A program made the translations under genes and the position numbers. Positions 17,698-26,320 of a stretch of DNA of 64,000 bases are shown here, one piece after another. Origin of the DNA: Spirosoma terrae (lineage in GTDB: Bacteria; Bacteroidota; Bacteroidia; Cytophagales; Spirosomataceae); the NCBI RefSeq assembly GCF_010435915.1, contig NZ_JAAFZH010000002.1, positions 1-64,000 on the forward strand. Direction: 5' to 3'. Position 1 is the first letter of the stretch; every line of letters starts with the position of its first letter. The notes under the pieces were generated by a model. That model made no database searches. It saw nothing but the letters and a program-made list of their open reading frames with translations, and was not told the origin of the DNA.

Positions 17698-19281
17698 CTA
17701 TTTTTTCTCCAATAACTGCTTAACCAAACGCTTCAGCTCATCAATCTCTGCTTGTTGTTGCTGTAACTCCCGTTTCATGTGCTGCTTATCTTTCTCGAGC
17801 TTAATACTATATAGCGTCAACTCTTCAATCTTTTCCAATAATCTGGCATCCATCTTGGCCGCATCGATACCCTGCTCAACAACCTCAGCCGCAGAAGGTA
17901 CGCCTGGTAGGTGTTGATATTGTTGGATGAAATTATCCACTTCTAAAAGCGAACGTAGCTTGTAGCCACTCATAAACACCTTATCCGACCAATCCGCTTC
18001 GCTACGTACTGAGTAATGGCCTGAGGAGGTTAGTACCAACTTACCGGTAGCATCAACCGTGAGTAGTTTATCTGTTGTAGCAAGCTGAACTGGGCTATTG
18101 GCCGTGAGTCGACTTAGACGAACACCTGATTCATTATCCGTTCCACTATTTACTTCTAGTCGAGCGGTTGGTGCTGAGGTGCCTATACCGACACTGGCCT
18201 GATTGCCCAGGATAACAGCATCACTAATGGCAACCCGTGTGTTGGCACCGATGGCTGTGGCATTGTAAAGACCATCCTCGGCTTGGCTGTTATAGCCCAT
18301 CAGTACGTTATCGCTGCCGGTTGTAATAGCACTACCAGAGTTAGGGCCAATGATGATATTATTGCTACCCGTCGTATTGTTAATGCCCGCCTGGCTACCC
18401 ACAAAGGTATTGTTGGTGCCATTTGTATTATTACCCCCGGTCGACGCGCCAACGAACACATTGCTGCTCCCCGAACCATTACTATAGCCCGCATTGCTGC
18501 CGATAAAGGTATTACCTGTGCCATTATCATTACTGTAACCGGCCAACCCGCCTGTGAACGTATTGCCTGAACCGGTCCGGTTACTAATGCCTGTTAAATA
18601 GCCCATGAAGGTATTCAGACCACCAAGCGTGTTTGAGTAACCCGATTGAGTTCCCACAAATGTATTTTGGAAGCCTGTGGTGGTATTGAAACCTGCTTTA
18701 GAGCCAATCATAACTTGATCAGACACCGTGGTCGTATAACCTGCCGAGTCGCCGATCATTACATTGTGGGCTCCTGTTGCATTCTTATAGGCAGCATAAG
18801 CTCCTATAACAGTATTACTATAGCCAACTTCGTTTGTAAAGCCCGAATAAGCGCCAACAAACGAATTAGATGGTCCTGTTCTGTTTTTGCTGCCGGCATA
18901 ACTCCCTATGAATGTGTTGGCGGAAGCCGTGGTATTTTGCTGACCGGCTACCGCGCCAATAAAACTATTATTGGTGCCCACATCAGTAAACAAACCCGCT
19001 GTGCTACCAATAAAGGTGTTTAATCCTCCAGTCTTGGTGAACCTACCAGCACTAGCCCCTATAAAGGTGTTATTAGCTCCTGAGGAAACAATGTTGCCGG
19101 TTTGTGCTCCGTAGAAAGAGTTATTAAAACCGGTCATGGATGTGTTGCCCGATTCATAGCCCACAAATGTATTGTTGGTGGATGGCGTAGCGGAATTGGC
19201 TGTCCGTTGAATATAATTGGTTTGCGCCCGTAATGGTGAAATCAGCAGGACTAAGCTAAGTAAAGGGTAGACTAGTTTCAT
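17698..19281 (-). CDS. Secreted YadA-head-like repeat protein with C-terminal coiled coil
   Basis: 527 residues with signal peptide MKLVYPLLSLVLLISPLRAQ. Residues about 35-345 are some eighteen copies of a 17-residue repeat of the form NTFIGxxAGxxNxTGxx, as in trimeric adhesin heads that stack into a beta-roll. Then come a segment typical of such Bacteroidota proteins (ARLEVNSGTDNESGVRLSRL), an endosialidase-chaperone-like stretch (YKLRSLLEVDNFIQQYQHLP, GVPSAAEV) and a terminal coiled coil (KIEELTLYSIKLEKDKQHMK onward). Probably a trimeric surface or tail-fibre-like protein. It lies between the two tRNA-end copies, on a possible island. Confidence 0.8.
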   Translation of the reverse strand: MKLVYPLLSLVLLISPLRAQTNYIQRTANSATPSTNNTFVGYESGNTSMTGFNNSFYGAQTGNIVSSGANNTFIGASAGRFTKTGGLNTFIGSTAGLFTDVGTNNSFIGAVAGQQNTTASANTFIGSYAGSKNRTGPSNSFVGAYSGFTNEVGYSNTVIGAYAAYKNATGAHNVMIGDSAGYTTTVSDQVMIGSKAGFNTTTGFQNTFVGTQSGYSNTLGGLNTFMGYLTGISNRTGSGNTFTGGLAGYSNDNGTGNTFIGSNAGYSNGSGSSNVFVGASTGGNNTNGTNNTFVGSQAGINNTTGSNNIIIGPNSGSAITTGSDNVLMGYNSQAEDGLYNATAIGANTRVAISDAVILGNQASVGIGTSAPTARLEVNSGTDNESGVRLSRLTANSPVQLATTDKLLTVDATGKLVLTSSGHYSVRSEADWSDKVFMSGYKLRSLLEVDNFIQQYQHLPGVPSAAEVVEQGIDAAKMDARLLEKIEELTLYSIKLEKDKQHMKRELQQQQAEIDELKRLVKQLLEKK

Positions 19282-19487
19282 GGAGTAGGCGGACTTGGCT
19301 CGCTATAGTTTAACTGATGCCTCAATTAGTAGCAGGGCCATTAAACGAGTACAATACTAGCAAGCCTAGAGATGGCTTTCAATCGGATAAATGTATGAGC
19401 AAGCTGCCATCATTGTGTTAAAACAAAGAACCGGGCCGCCAGTAGCAGTCCGGTTTCCAGTTCCAACTTAAAAATTCTTGTCTACTG

Positions 19488-19520
19488 TCAAAAAGCCCGA
19501 CTTTTAGGCCGGGCTCTTGA
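19488..19520 (-). terminator. Terminator of the small secreted protein gene
   Basis: Read on the minus strand: AGCCCG(GCC)...CGGGCT followed by TTTTT. It lies 20 bp past the stop of the gene at 19541-19915. Confidence 0.7.
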
Positions 19521-19540
19521 ATGTAGGTGGTGGGACGGTG

Positions 19541-19915
19541 TTACTGCATGGCTACCACACGGCTATTCTGCTGAACAGTCTGAGTCGATAGGTTTAGCTC
19601 TTTCTTGATGCTGCTGTCGCCGGATTTTACTTCTAGCTCATACTTGCCATCGGTCAACTCATTGACGTTTAACTTCAGGGCACACTTCTCATCTTTCCTA
19701 TCCAGGCTTTGACGGAAGATCACCAGATTGTTGGCATTACGTAGAACGATCTCTGCCGGGGCGTCCGCTCCTTTTACCACCGATACCCGTACTTGATTGT
19801 CGATGGTGACGAAAGCACTGGCACCAAAAGCGTTGGCTTTAGGAGTGGCCGGATTGGTGAATGTCGAAGCACTGATCAGAGCAGAAAGGGCGAGGTTTGA
19901 TAGGAAGGTTAACAT
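19541..19915 (-). CDS. Small secreted protein, DUF3244-like
   Basis: 124 residues with an N-terminal export signal (MLTFLSNLALSALISASTFT). The mature part is an all-beta sandwich-like domain (VRVSVVKGADAPAEIVLRNA, LNVNELTDGKYELEVKSGD), similar in layout to DUF3244 and T9SS-tail-like Ig folds. A putative enzyme function is not indicated. It lies on the same strand as and 259 bp upstream of the YadA-like gene, inside the region bounded by the two tRNA-end copies. Confidence 0.6.
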   Translation of the reverse strand: MLTFLSNLALSALISASTFTNPATPKANAFGASAFVTIDNQVRVSVVKGADAPAEIVLRNANNLVIFRQSLDRKDEKCALKLNVNELTDGKYELEVKSGDSSIKKELNLSTQTVQQNSRVVAMQ

Positions 19916-20592
19916 GGTTGTATTTGTGTTTAGTGTTGTTCTGGTGTTGTTTATCTGTTCGTTGTTTACTGTATGCCAAAGGTTGTGCCAACTAGTAGTG
20001 TCTGTTGATTATCAGTGGCTTAATTAGTATGCCATACTGGGTAACTGTCCGTTGGTGGACAACCGGTGTTCATCTACGGACAAATGTATAGGGGGATAGA
20101 AGATAGCAAAAGAAGGAATGGATAAGCAGCAGAAAACAGCGACGGAGAGCGGCTTTTTCAGTATAAATGGTTGATCAAGGAGCGTACGAACTTTAGCAAG
20201 ACGCTCGACTGCAAGCTGAGTCGGGCGTCTTTTGGGATATTTTCGTGGTTAGCTTATGAGCAAAACCCATTGACTTGCCGATTTGAGTTAAATCCTGATA
20301 TCGTCTCAGCTAATACAGCTTCTAGGTTATGCGAAATCAGACTATGCAGTCTGACCCATTTTTACTTCGTTCAGTAATGATCTTTTGTCCAGATAAGCCA
20401 TGAACTTCATACAGAGAACGATTTTTGATGTATCGGGTTGAAACCAATGATACAACAATTTCAATAGGAGGGGACGGATTTACTTTACGTAACCTGGCTA
20501 TTTTCTATTAAGTACAATAAACAGAAAAAGGCTAATCAGTTGATTTTGAGGTTTTACGCTCGAAAACTGATTAGCCTTTAGTCAAAAACAGA
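19916..20592. other. Gene-poor region upstream of tRNA-Thr
   Basis: No convincing gene. It contains the plus-strand hairpin at 20198-20231 and the tRNA terminator repeat at 20523-20612. A 68-codon frame at 20171-20377 overlaps the hairpin and has no recognisable features. Confidence 0.6.
20198..20234 (+). terminator. Orphan terminator-like hairpin
   Basis: AAGACGCTCGACT and AGTCGGGCGTCTT pair over 13 positions with one G-U, followed by TTT. No plus-strand gene precedes it, so it may belong to an unannotated small transcript. Confidence 0.5.

Positions 20593-20612
<20 letters not shown>
20523..20612. repeat. tRNA-Thr 3' end and terminator, intact copy of the direct repeat
   Basis: The minus-strand terminator of tRNA-Thr: stem AAAGGCTAATCAGT/ACTGATTAGCCTTT with a 25-nt loop, plus the 3' 20 bases of the tRNA. 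It matches 16829-16918 along its whole length with scattered substitutions and one or two indels. Confidence 0.75.
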
Positions 20613-20664
<52 letters not shown>

Positions 20665-20733
20665 TTTTTTGCTGTTAGCGGGTGCAAATATAGTAGCCCA
20701 TTTGTAGAGACGCAATACTTTGCCACTCCTTTT

Positions 20734-20765
20734 TTGCGATAGGCCAACCGTTTTTGGTAAATTTG
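20734..20765 (+). promoter_or_regulatory. Promoter of ABC-F gene, probably leaderless
   Basis: TTG at 20734-20736, 21-nt spacer, TAAATTTG at 20758-20765. The ATG is at 20770, only 4 nt after the -7 box, so transcription would start at or very near the start codon. Confidence 0.65.
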
Positions 20766-20769
20766 CACT

Positions 20770-22731
20770 ATGATTTCCATCACGAACCTCTCGTACTATC
20801 TCGGTAGCCGGGCACTGTATGAAAATGCCTCGCTTCATATTAAACCCAATCAGAAAATCGGCCTGATTGGTCTCAATGGCACTGGTAAATCGACGCTGCT
20901 GCGAATTATCAACGGCGAATATCAGGCTGATGGCGGAACCATTTCCAAAGCTGGCGACGTAACCATTGGTTTTTTAAATCAGGATTTGTTGTCTTATCAG
21001 ACCGACGACTCTATTTTGTCGGTGGCGATGCAGGCGTTCGAACGCCAGAATAAACTGCAACAACAGATCGATGAGTTACTTCATGAGATGGAGACCAACT
21101 ACCGCGATGAACTGGTCGATAAGCTGGGCAAGGTGCAGGAAGAGTTCGACGCGCTGGATGGCTATACCGTACAGGCTAGAGCTGAAGAAATTATGGAAGG
21201 TCTTGGTTTTTCGACCGAAGACCTGCAAAAGCCGTTACGCACCTTTTCGGGGGGATGGCGAATGCGCGTCATGCTGGCTAAGCTTCTGTTGCAAAAGCCT
21301 TCTTTATTGATGCTTGATGAGCCAACCAACCACCTGGACTTACCGTCGATTCAGTGGGTGGAAAAATACATTCAGACTTACGAAGGAGCTGTGATGGTAG
21401 TATCGCACGACCGCGAATTTCTGGATAACGTGATTGATGTTACGGTTGAGGTATCTGGTACGAAGTTAAATTACTATGGTGGTAATTATTCGTTCTATCT
21501 GGAAGAGAAAGCGTTACGTAACGAAATTCAGAAAGGTGCTTACGAGAACCAGCAGGCTAAAATCCGGCAGACGGAGCGCTTCATTGAGCGGTTTAAAGCT
21601 AAAGCTACCAAGGCTAAGCAGGCCCAAAGCCGCGTAAAGCAACTGGCTCGTATGGAACTGGTCGATGCCGTTATCGATGAAACGGCGCGGGTTAATTTCA
21701 AATTTCAGTTTTCAACCCAGCCAGGCCGTCATATTCTCCATCTTGAGGATATTACTAAACATTACGGACCCAAGCGAATTCTGACTCACGCCGACGTCAG
21801 ACTGGAGCGGGGTGATAAAGTAGCGCTGATTGGCGCTAATGGTCGTGGGAAATCGACGTTGCTACGTATCATTTCGGGGAGTGAGCCACTGAACGATGGT
21901 CGTCGGCAGTTGGGACATAACGTATCATTTAGCTTTTATGCACAGCACCAACTTGAGTCGTTGAACGTAGACGATACGTTGCTCGAAGAACTAAAACATG
22001 CGAATCCGACCAAAACAGAGGGCGAATTACGGGGTGTATTAGGCTGCTTCCTCTTCTCCAATGACGAGGTTTTTAAGAAAATCAAAGTTCTTTCAGGGGG
22101 AGAAAAATCACGTGTAGCACTGGCAAAAGTGTTGCTTTCGCAAGCAAATTTCCTACTGCTTGACGAACCGACCAACCACCTGGATATGCAATCGGTCAAT
22201 ATTCTTATTCAGGCGTTGGAGCAATACGAAGGTACGTACGTAGTGGTATCGCACGACCGATACTTTGTGTCGCAGATTGCCAACAAAATCTGGTACATCG
22301 AAGATGAGCAGATTAAGGAGTATCCGGGTACGTATGATGAATACGAATGGTGGATGGAAGAGCGCAAAGATGGCAAAGTTGCTGAAACGCCAAAGTCTCA
22401 ACCAGCCCCTGTTGTAGCCAGCCAGCCGCAATCCAGTAATGGTAAGGCCGACAATGGACGACCTTCGGAAGAGGATCGAAAAGAATGGCAAAAAATGCTA
22501 CGTAAGCTAAATCAGCAGGCCGAGGCAGCCGAAACAAAAATTGCTCAGCTGGAAGAACGTAAAAAGCGGCTCGAAGACGAGCTGGCCGATCCTGCTACGT
22601 ATGGAGACGGTAAGCTAATGCAGGCTAAAAACGACGAATACCACCGGGTTAAAACTGAAATCGGCCAAATACAGGATGAATGGGAAGCCGCTATGATGGA
22701 AGCTGAAGAGTGGGAAAAAAAATTAGCATGA
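20770..22731 (+). CDS. ABC-F family ATP-binding protein
   Basis: 653 residues with two ABC ATPase domains and no membrane segments, the layout of ribosome-associated ABC-F translation factors. Domain 1 has GLNGTGKST, FSGGWRMRVMLAK and LLMLDEPTNHLD. The charged inter-domain linker is present (ERFKAKATKAKQAQSRVKQL). Domain 2 has GANGRGKST, LSGGEKSRVALAK and LLLDEPTNHLD. A C-terminal coiled coil (about 575-650, KLNQQAEAAETKIAQLEERK) follows a proline-rich hinge. Within ABC-F it resembles the Uup/YdiF type; a resistance role cannot be assigned. It has its own promoter beside tRNA-Thr. Confidence 0.92.
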   Translation: MISITNLSYYLGSRALYENASLHIKPNQKIGLIGLNGTGKSTLLRIINGEYQADGGTISKAGDVTIGFLNQDLLSYQTDDSILSVAMQAFERQNKLQQQIDELLHEMETNYRDELVDKLGKVQEEFDALDGYTVQARAEEIMEGLGFSTEDLQKPLRTFSGGWRMRVMLAKLLLQKPSLLMLDEPTNHLDLPSIQWVEKYIQTYEGAVMVVSHDREFLDNVIDVTVEVSGTKLNYYGGNYSFYLEEKALRNEIQKGAYENQQAKIRQTERFIERFKAKATKAKQAQSRVKQLARMELVDAVIDETARVNFKFQFSTQPGRHILHLEDITKHYGPKRILTHADVRLERGDKVALIGANGRGKSTLLRIISGSEPLNDGRRQLGHNVSFSFYAQHQLESLNVDDTLLEELKHANPTKTEGELRGVLGCFLFSNDEVFKKIKVLSGGEKSRVALAKVLLSQANFLLLDEPTNHLDMQSVNILIQALEQYEGTYVVVSHDRYFVSQIANKIWYIEDEQIKEYPGTYDEYEWWMEERKDGKVAETPKSQPAPVVASQPQSSNGKADNGRPSEEDRKEWQKMLRKLNQQAEAAETKIAQLEERKKRLEDELADPATYGDGKLMQAKNDEYHRVKTEIGQIQDEWEAAMMEAEEWEKKLA

Positions 22732-22746
22732 CCATTACCTAAAATA

Positions 22747-22804
22747 GTCGGCTTCATATTACAAATGAAATATAATTATATTTCATTTGTAATATGAAGC
22801 CGAC
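22747..22804. repeat. 58-bp perfect palindrome covering a start codon
   Basis: 29-bp arms with no loop, centred at 22775/22776 (TATAATTATA). It begins 16 bp after the ABC-F stop and includes the ATG at 22794 and the next 8 coding bases of the radical SAM gene. In RNA it would form a long hairpin that hides the start codon and may also end the ABC-F transcript. Confidence 0.85.
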
Positions 22805-23852
22805 GTATAATAAGGGGAGAGGGGCGCAGTTTAATACGGCCAACCCCTACCTGAAGAACCGCCTTGAACCCGACGAAGCAGAATGGGCTGTGGATAGTTT
22901 CACAGAGCCAGCCCGCAAAACTCAATTTCTCGACGATGCTCCCAAGCAGATTATCAGCCGTTCGAAAAGCCCGGATGTTGGCTTTTCGGCTTCCGTAAAT
23001 CCATATCAGGGTTGCGAACATGGCTGCATTTACTGCTATGCCCGACCTACGCATGAGTATTGGGGCTTTTCGGCGGGGCTGGATTTCGAAAGCAAAATAA
23101 TGGTCAAGAAAAATGCGCCTGAGCTGCTGGAGAAGCAGTTTCAGACGCGTTCCTATCGGCCAGTGGTTCTCTTCTTTTCGGGAAATACGGATTGTTACCA
23201 ACCGGCCGAACGGACCTACCAACTGACGCGTCGGATGCTACAGCTGTGTCTGCATTATCGAAATCCGGTATCGATTATTACGAAAAATGCACTCATTCTA
23301 CGCGATCTGGACATCCTGAAGCCGTTGGCCGACTTGAATCTTGTCAGCGTAGCCATAACGATCACTACTCTAAACGAAGAATTACGGCTGCTGATGGAGC
23401 CACGTACCGTTACGTTCGCTCAGCGTTTAAAAACACTGGCTACGTTGCATCAAGCGGGGATTCCCGTAGGGGTTATGACTGCACCAATTATTCCCAGCCT
23501 CAACGACCACGAAATACCGAAACTAGTTGAATTAGCCGCTGAATCGGGTGCGCTTTGGTCGGCTTATACCATTGTTCGTCTAAATGGCGCACTTGCCCCC
23601 TTGTTTACGGATTGGGTAAATCAGGCTTTCCCCGACCGGGCTGAACGAATTCTGCGGCAGATTGCCGACTGCCACGGCGGACAACTGAACGATTCACGTT
23701 TTTCGACACGAATGGTGGGGGAAGGAAATTATGCGCGGCATATTGCTCAGCTGCACCAGATTGCCTGTCAGAAATTCCTGAAAGACCGACAGCATCCTAC
23801 ATTAACCACCAGGTTGTTTCGGCCAGCCGGGCAGATCGGTTTGTTCGAGTAA
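22794..23852 (+). CDS. PA0069 family radical SAM protein
   Basis: 352 residues of the Rv2578c/PA0069 radical SAM family, which is related to spore photoproduct lyase but of unproven function. The N-terminal family signature KGRGAQFNTANPY is present. The iron-sulfur cysteines lie in GCEHGCIYCYARPTHEYWG (CxxxCxYC near residue 80). A SAM-binding FSGNTDCYQPAE segment follows. The start codon lies within the right arm of a 58-bp palindrome, which may control translation. It is convergent with the bestrophin gene, with a 20-bp gap. Confidence 0.88.
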   Translation: MKPTYNKGRGAQFNTANPYLKNRLEPDEAEWAVDSFTEPARKTQFLDDAPKQIISRSKSPDVGFSASVNPYQGCEHGCIYCYARPTHEYWGFSAGLDFESKIMVKKNAPELLEKQFQTRSYRPVVLFFSGNTDCYQPAERTYQLTRRMLQLCLHYRNPVSIITKNALILRDLDILKPLADLNLVSVAITITTLNEELRLLMEPRTVTFAQRLKTLATLHQAGIPVGVMTAPIIPSLNDHEIPKLVELAAESGALWSAYTIVRLNGALAPLFTDWVNQAFPDRAERILRQIADCHGGQLNDSRFSTRMVGEGNYARHIAQLHQIACQKFLKDRQHPTLTTRLFRPAGQIGLFE

Positions 23853-23872
23853 CTATAGATTGCTTGATCAAC

Positions 23873-24817
23873 TCAGTTCTCGTAAGAAAAGCCTTTTTGC
23901 TGCCGCTGTGTTTCGGCCATTTGTATTCGTTTGGCCGAATGGTCGAACGATTGGGTTACTGTTTTTTGAATGTTCGTGCAAATTGTATCGAGAGGCAGAT
24001 CATTATCGTCGGTTCCAAACGGATTTTCGATTTCTTCGGCAATGATTTCAAGGCTGGCTAACACGTAAAAAACAAAAATGACCAGCGGAACAACCAGATA
24101 GTGTAGGTTTGATACGTAGCCGAGCGGCAGCGTCATGCAATAAACAAAAATAAATTTCTTGATGAACGAGCTGTACGAGAAAGGAATGGGCGTATTCTTG
24201 ATCCGTTCGCAGGCGCCACAGGTATCCATCAATGACTGAATTTCTGGGTTCAGAATAATGAGGTGTTCAGGTAGTAAAATTCCCTTGCGCTGTAGATCGT
24301 TGATTTTGCCAAAAATAGCCAGGGCTATTTGCTGAGGAACATGCTCGCTCATATTCAGATTGGTGATCGGAAAAAGCGACGTTTCTGAAAACTCCTTTTC
24401 AATCGAGTGCTGGCGTAAGTGATTCTTCAGCGCAAAGGCAAAATTAGGAATCATAGCCCGGAAAAACTGACGAACATCGGTTTGGCTAACATCCAGTAAC
24501 TGGTCAAGTTTCAGCGCCATGTTACGTGTATTATTGACCAGACCGCCCCACAGCTTTCTACCTTCCCACCAGCGGTCATAGGCTGTATTGGTCCGGAAAA
24601 CCAGTAGCATCGAAATCACAAAGCTCAGCAGCGAGTGCATGAGCGAAAAATTCTTGAGATGCGGATTGTCGCTCAGATCGAGCAACTCAATAATATGAAC
24701 TATAATGAGCGAATAAAGACCAATGCTGAGGATAGCCGGTAGTAATTTGCGAACGGTATCAGCTCGGTTGAAGGTGATAATGAACCGGAACCAGTCTTTC
24801 GGATTATAGTTTACCAT
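23873..24817 (-). CDS. Bestrophin family membrane channel protein
   Basis: 314 residues, the normal size of bacterial bestrophin-like proteins (UPF0187), which form pentameric ion channels. The family segment RTNTAYDRWWEGRKLWGGLV lies near residue 75. Hydrophobic segments at about 20-50, 60-78, 215-240 and 245-265 match the four membrane helices. The N-terminal start MVNYNPKDWFRFIITFNRAD is typical. Ion selectivity cannot be read. It is divergent from the T9SS plug gene. Confidence 0.88.
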   Translation of the reverse strand: MVNYNPKDWFRFIITFNRADTVRKLLPAILSIGLYSLIIVHIIELLDLSDNPHLKNFSLMHSLLSFVISMLLVFRTNTAYDRWWEGRKLWGGLVNNTRNMALKLDQLLDVSQTDVRQFFRAMIPNFAFALKNHLRQHSIEKEFSETSLFPITNLNMSEHVPQQIALAIFGKINDLQRKGILLPEHLIILNPEIQSLMDTCGACERIKNTPIPFSYSSFIKKFIFVYCMTLPLGYVSNLHYLVVPLVIFVFYVLASLEIIAEEIENPFGTDDNDLPLDTICTNIQKTVTQSFDHSAKRIQMAETQRQQKGFSYEN

Positions 24818-24942
24818 GGATTAGTTAAGGAGACCTTCGCCAAAGTTATCAATTTTAAAATTCGGCAAAGGCTACCATCTTTGCCCGATCAGAACGTTAG
24901 CATAACGTTCATAGACTTATTCGTTACGTTAAAAAGAATCAA

Positions 24943-26241
24943 ATGACTGTCTCTCTCAGGCTGTTGGCTGTTACGTTACTATGTTGTTACGCTACGTTGC
25001 TACCGGCGCAAAAAATACAAACCGTTGATCAGATCATTGATGCTAAGATAGCAACGGTGTTGCTGTACCCACTCGTCAATGGAAGTCATAATGATCCGTC
25101 CTTAACCCTCAACCCGCCCGTTATTTCGCTTGATGAGCAAATTCCGTTGCAACTCGAATTTGACGACTTAACCGCTAACTATCGGTCGTTTCGCGCTAAA
25201 CTTATTCATTGCAATGCCGATTGGCAGCAGTCGGTACTAAACGATATTGAATTTACGTACGAATACAACGACAACCCCATTACTGACTATCAGGTTTCGC
25301 TCAATACCAAAATTCCGTATTATCATTATCGATTCGTGATTCCACGCGTAAAGCTGCCAGGAAATTATGTGCTGGTTGTATACGACGAGCGCAATCGTAA
25401 TTCGATCATGTTTACCCGTCGGTTTAGTACGTATCAGAATAAAATATCGGTCGCTGCCAGTGTTCATTTCTCGTCCGATCCATCGCGGCAGTTTTCTGAT
25501 CAGCAAATTGATATGGCCATTAGCTACAAAGGCTATCAGGTGATTTCTCCACAGGACGATTTTAAAGTCGTCATACGTCAGAATTACCGCGATGATCGTG
25601 TAATTCGTGGCTTGCGACCAACCAATGTGCAGGCTTTCGATCAGATGCTGGAGTATCGATTGATCGATCTAAGTAATACGTTGCCGGGCGGGAATGAATT
25701 TCGATTCTTTGATACGCGGACGGTTCTTTCCAGAGCCAATTACATTGATCGTATCGACCGAAATGCTGATCGTAATATTGCCTACGTACAGATCGATAAA
25801 CCACGTAGTCAGGGGGCCTATATTCAGAGCGATGATTTCAACGGCTTATTCGTAATCGACCAGCGGGAAACCGGCAACGGAGCAACCAATGGCGATTATA
25901 TTGAGACCGTGTTTACGCTTCAAATTCCTGAACTGCCAGGCGTAGATTTATATGTTAATGGTGCCTTCAATTTCTGGCAATTAACGGAGCGTAACCAAAT
26001 GACGTATGACGCCATTCTGGGCGCTTACCGAGCAGCTATATTACTTAAGCAGGGCGTTTATAATTACGATTACGTAGTGAAGACGACAACCAATCCGCCA
26101 AAAGTTGATGAGAATTATATTGAGGGAAGCTATTCGTCAACCGAAAACGATTATGAAGTTTTTGTCTATCACCGTCCGCCAGCTTCTCGCGCTGATCAGT
26201 TAGTGGCCTATCAGCGAGTGGGGGTCAATAAACGGAAATAA
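24943..26241 (+). CDS. Type IX secretion system plug protein (DUF5103)
   Basis: 432 residues with a signal peptide ending LLPAQ. The conserved N-terminal domain reads VLLYPLVNGSHNDPSLTLNP and LTANYRSFRAKLIHCNADWQ. Family members plug the periplasmic side of the SprA translocon of T9SS, or its PorV-bound complement, during export cycles. The C-terminal domain (VNGAFNFWQLTERNQMTYDA) has the CBM48-like fold seen in this family. It is consistent with T9SS cargo at 15823-16650 in this window. It ends inside the left arm of the hairpin at 26235-26307. Confidence 0.85.
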   Translation: MTVSLRLLAVTLLCCYATLLPAQKIQTVDQIIDAKIATVLLYPLVNGSHNDPSLTLNPPVISLDEQIPLQLEFDDLTANYRSFRAKLIHCNADWQQSVLNDIEFTYEYNDNPITDYQVSLNTKIPYYHYRFVIPRVKLPGNYVLVVYDERNRNSIMFTRRFSTYQNKISVAASVHFSSDPSRQFSDQQIDMAISYKGYQVISPQDDFKVVIRQNYRDDRVIRGLRPTNVQAFDQMLEYRLIDLSNTLPGGNEFRFFDTRTVLSRANYIDRIDRNADRNIAYVQIDKPRSQGAYIQSDDFNGLFVIDQRETGNGATNGDYIETVFTLQIPELPGVDLYVNGAFNFWQLTERNQMTYDAILGAYRAAILLKQGVYNYDYVVKTTTNPPKVDENYIEGSYSSTENDYEVFVYHRPPASRADQLVAYQRVGVNKRK

Positions 26242-26307
26242 CGAGCAAATGGGTTGATATGCCATATCTCCAAGATATGGCATATCAACCCATTTGCTCG
26301 TTATTTC
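26235..26307. terminator. Long bidirectional hairpin, perfect 35-bp arms
   Basis: Arms 26235-26269 and 26273-26307 are exact complements with a 3-nt loop (CCA). The left arm includes the TAA of the plug gene. The tip ATGCCATATCT is similar to that of the hairpin at 40759-40829. It lies between convergent genes and probably stops both transcripts, although a U-run is missing. Confidence 0.8.
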
Positions 26308-26320
26308 ATAAAGCAACGGT

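Noticed and set aside
17698..19281. Regular short repeats as a CRISPR array
   Set aside because: The periodicity is 51 bp in an open coding frame and reads as a 17-residue protein repeat; no identical repeats with unique spacers.
20171..20377. 68-codon plus-strand frame
   Set aside because: Overlaps a terminator-like hairpin and shows no family features.
22747..22804. Insertion-sequence terminal repeat
   Set aside because: No transposase nearby and the palindrome is continuous, without an internal element.
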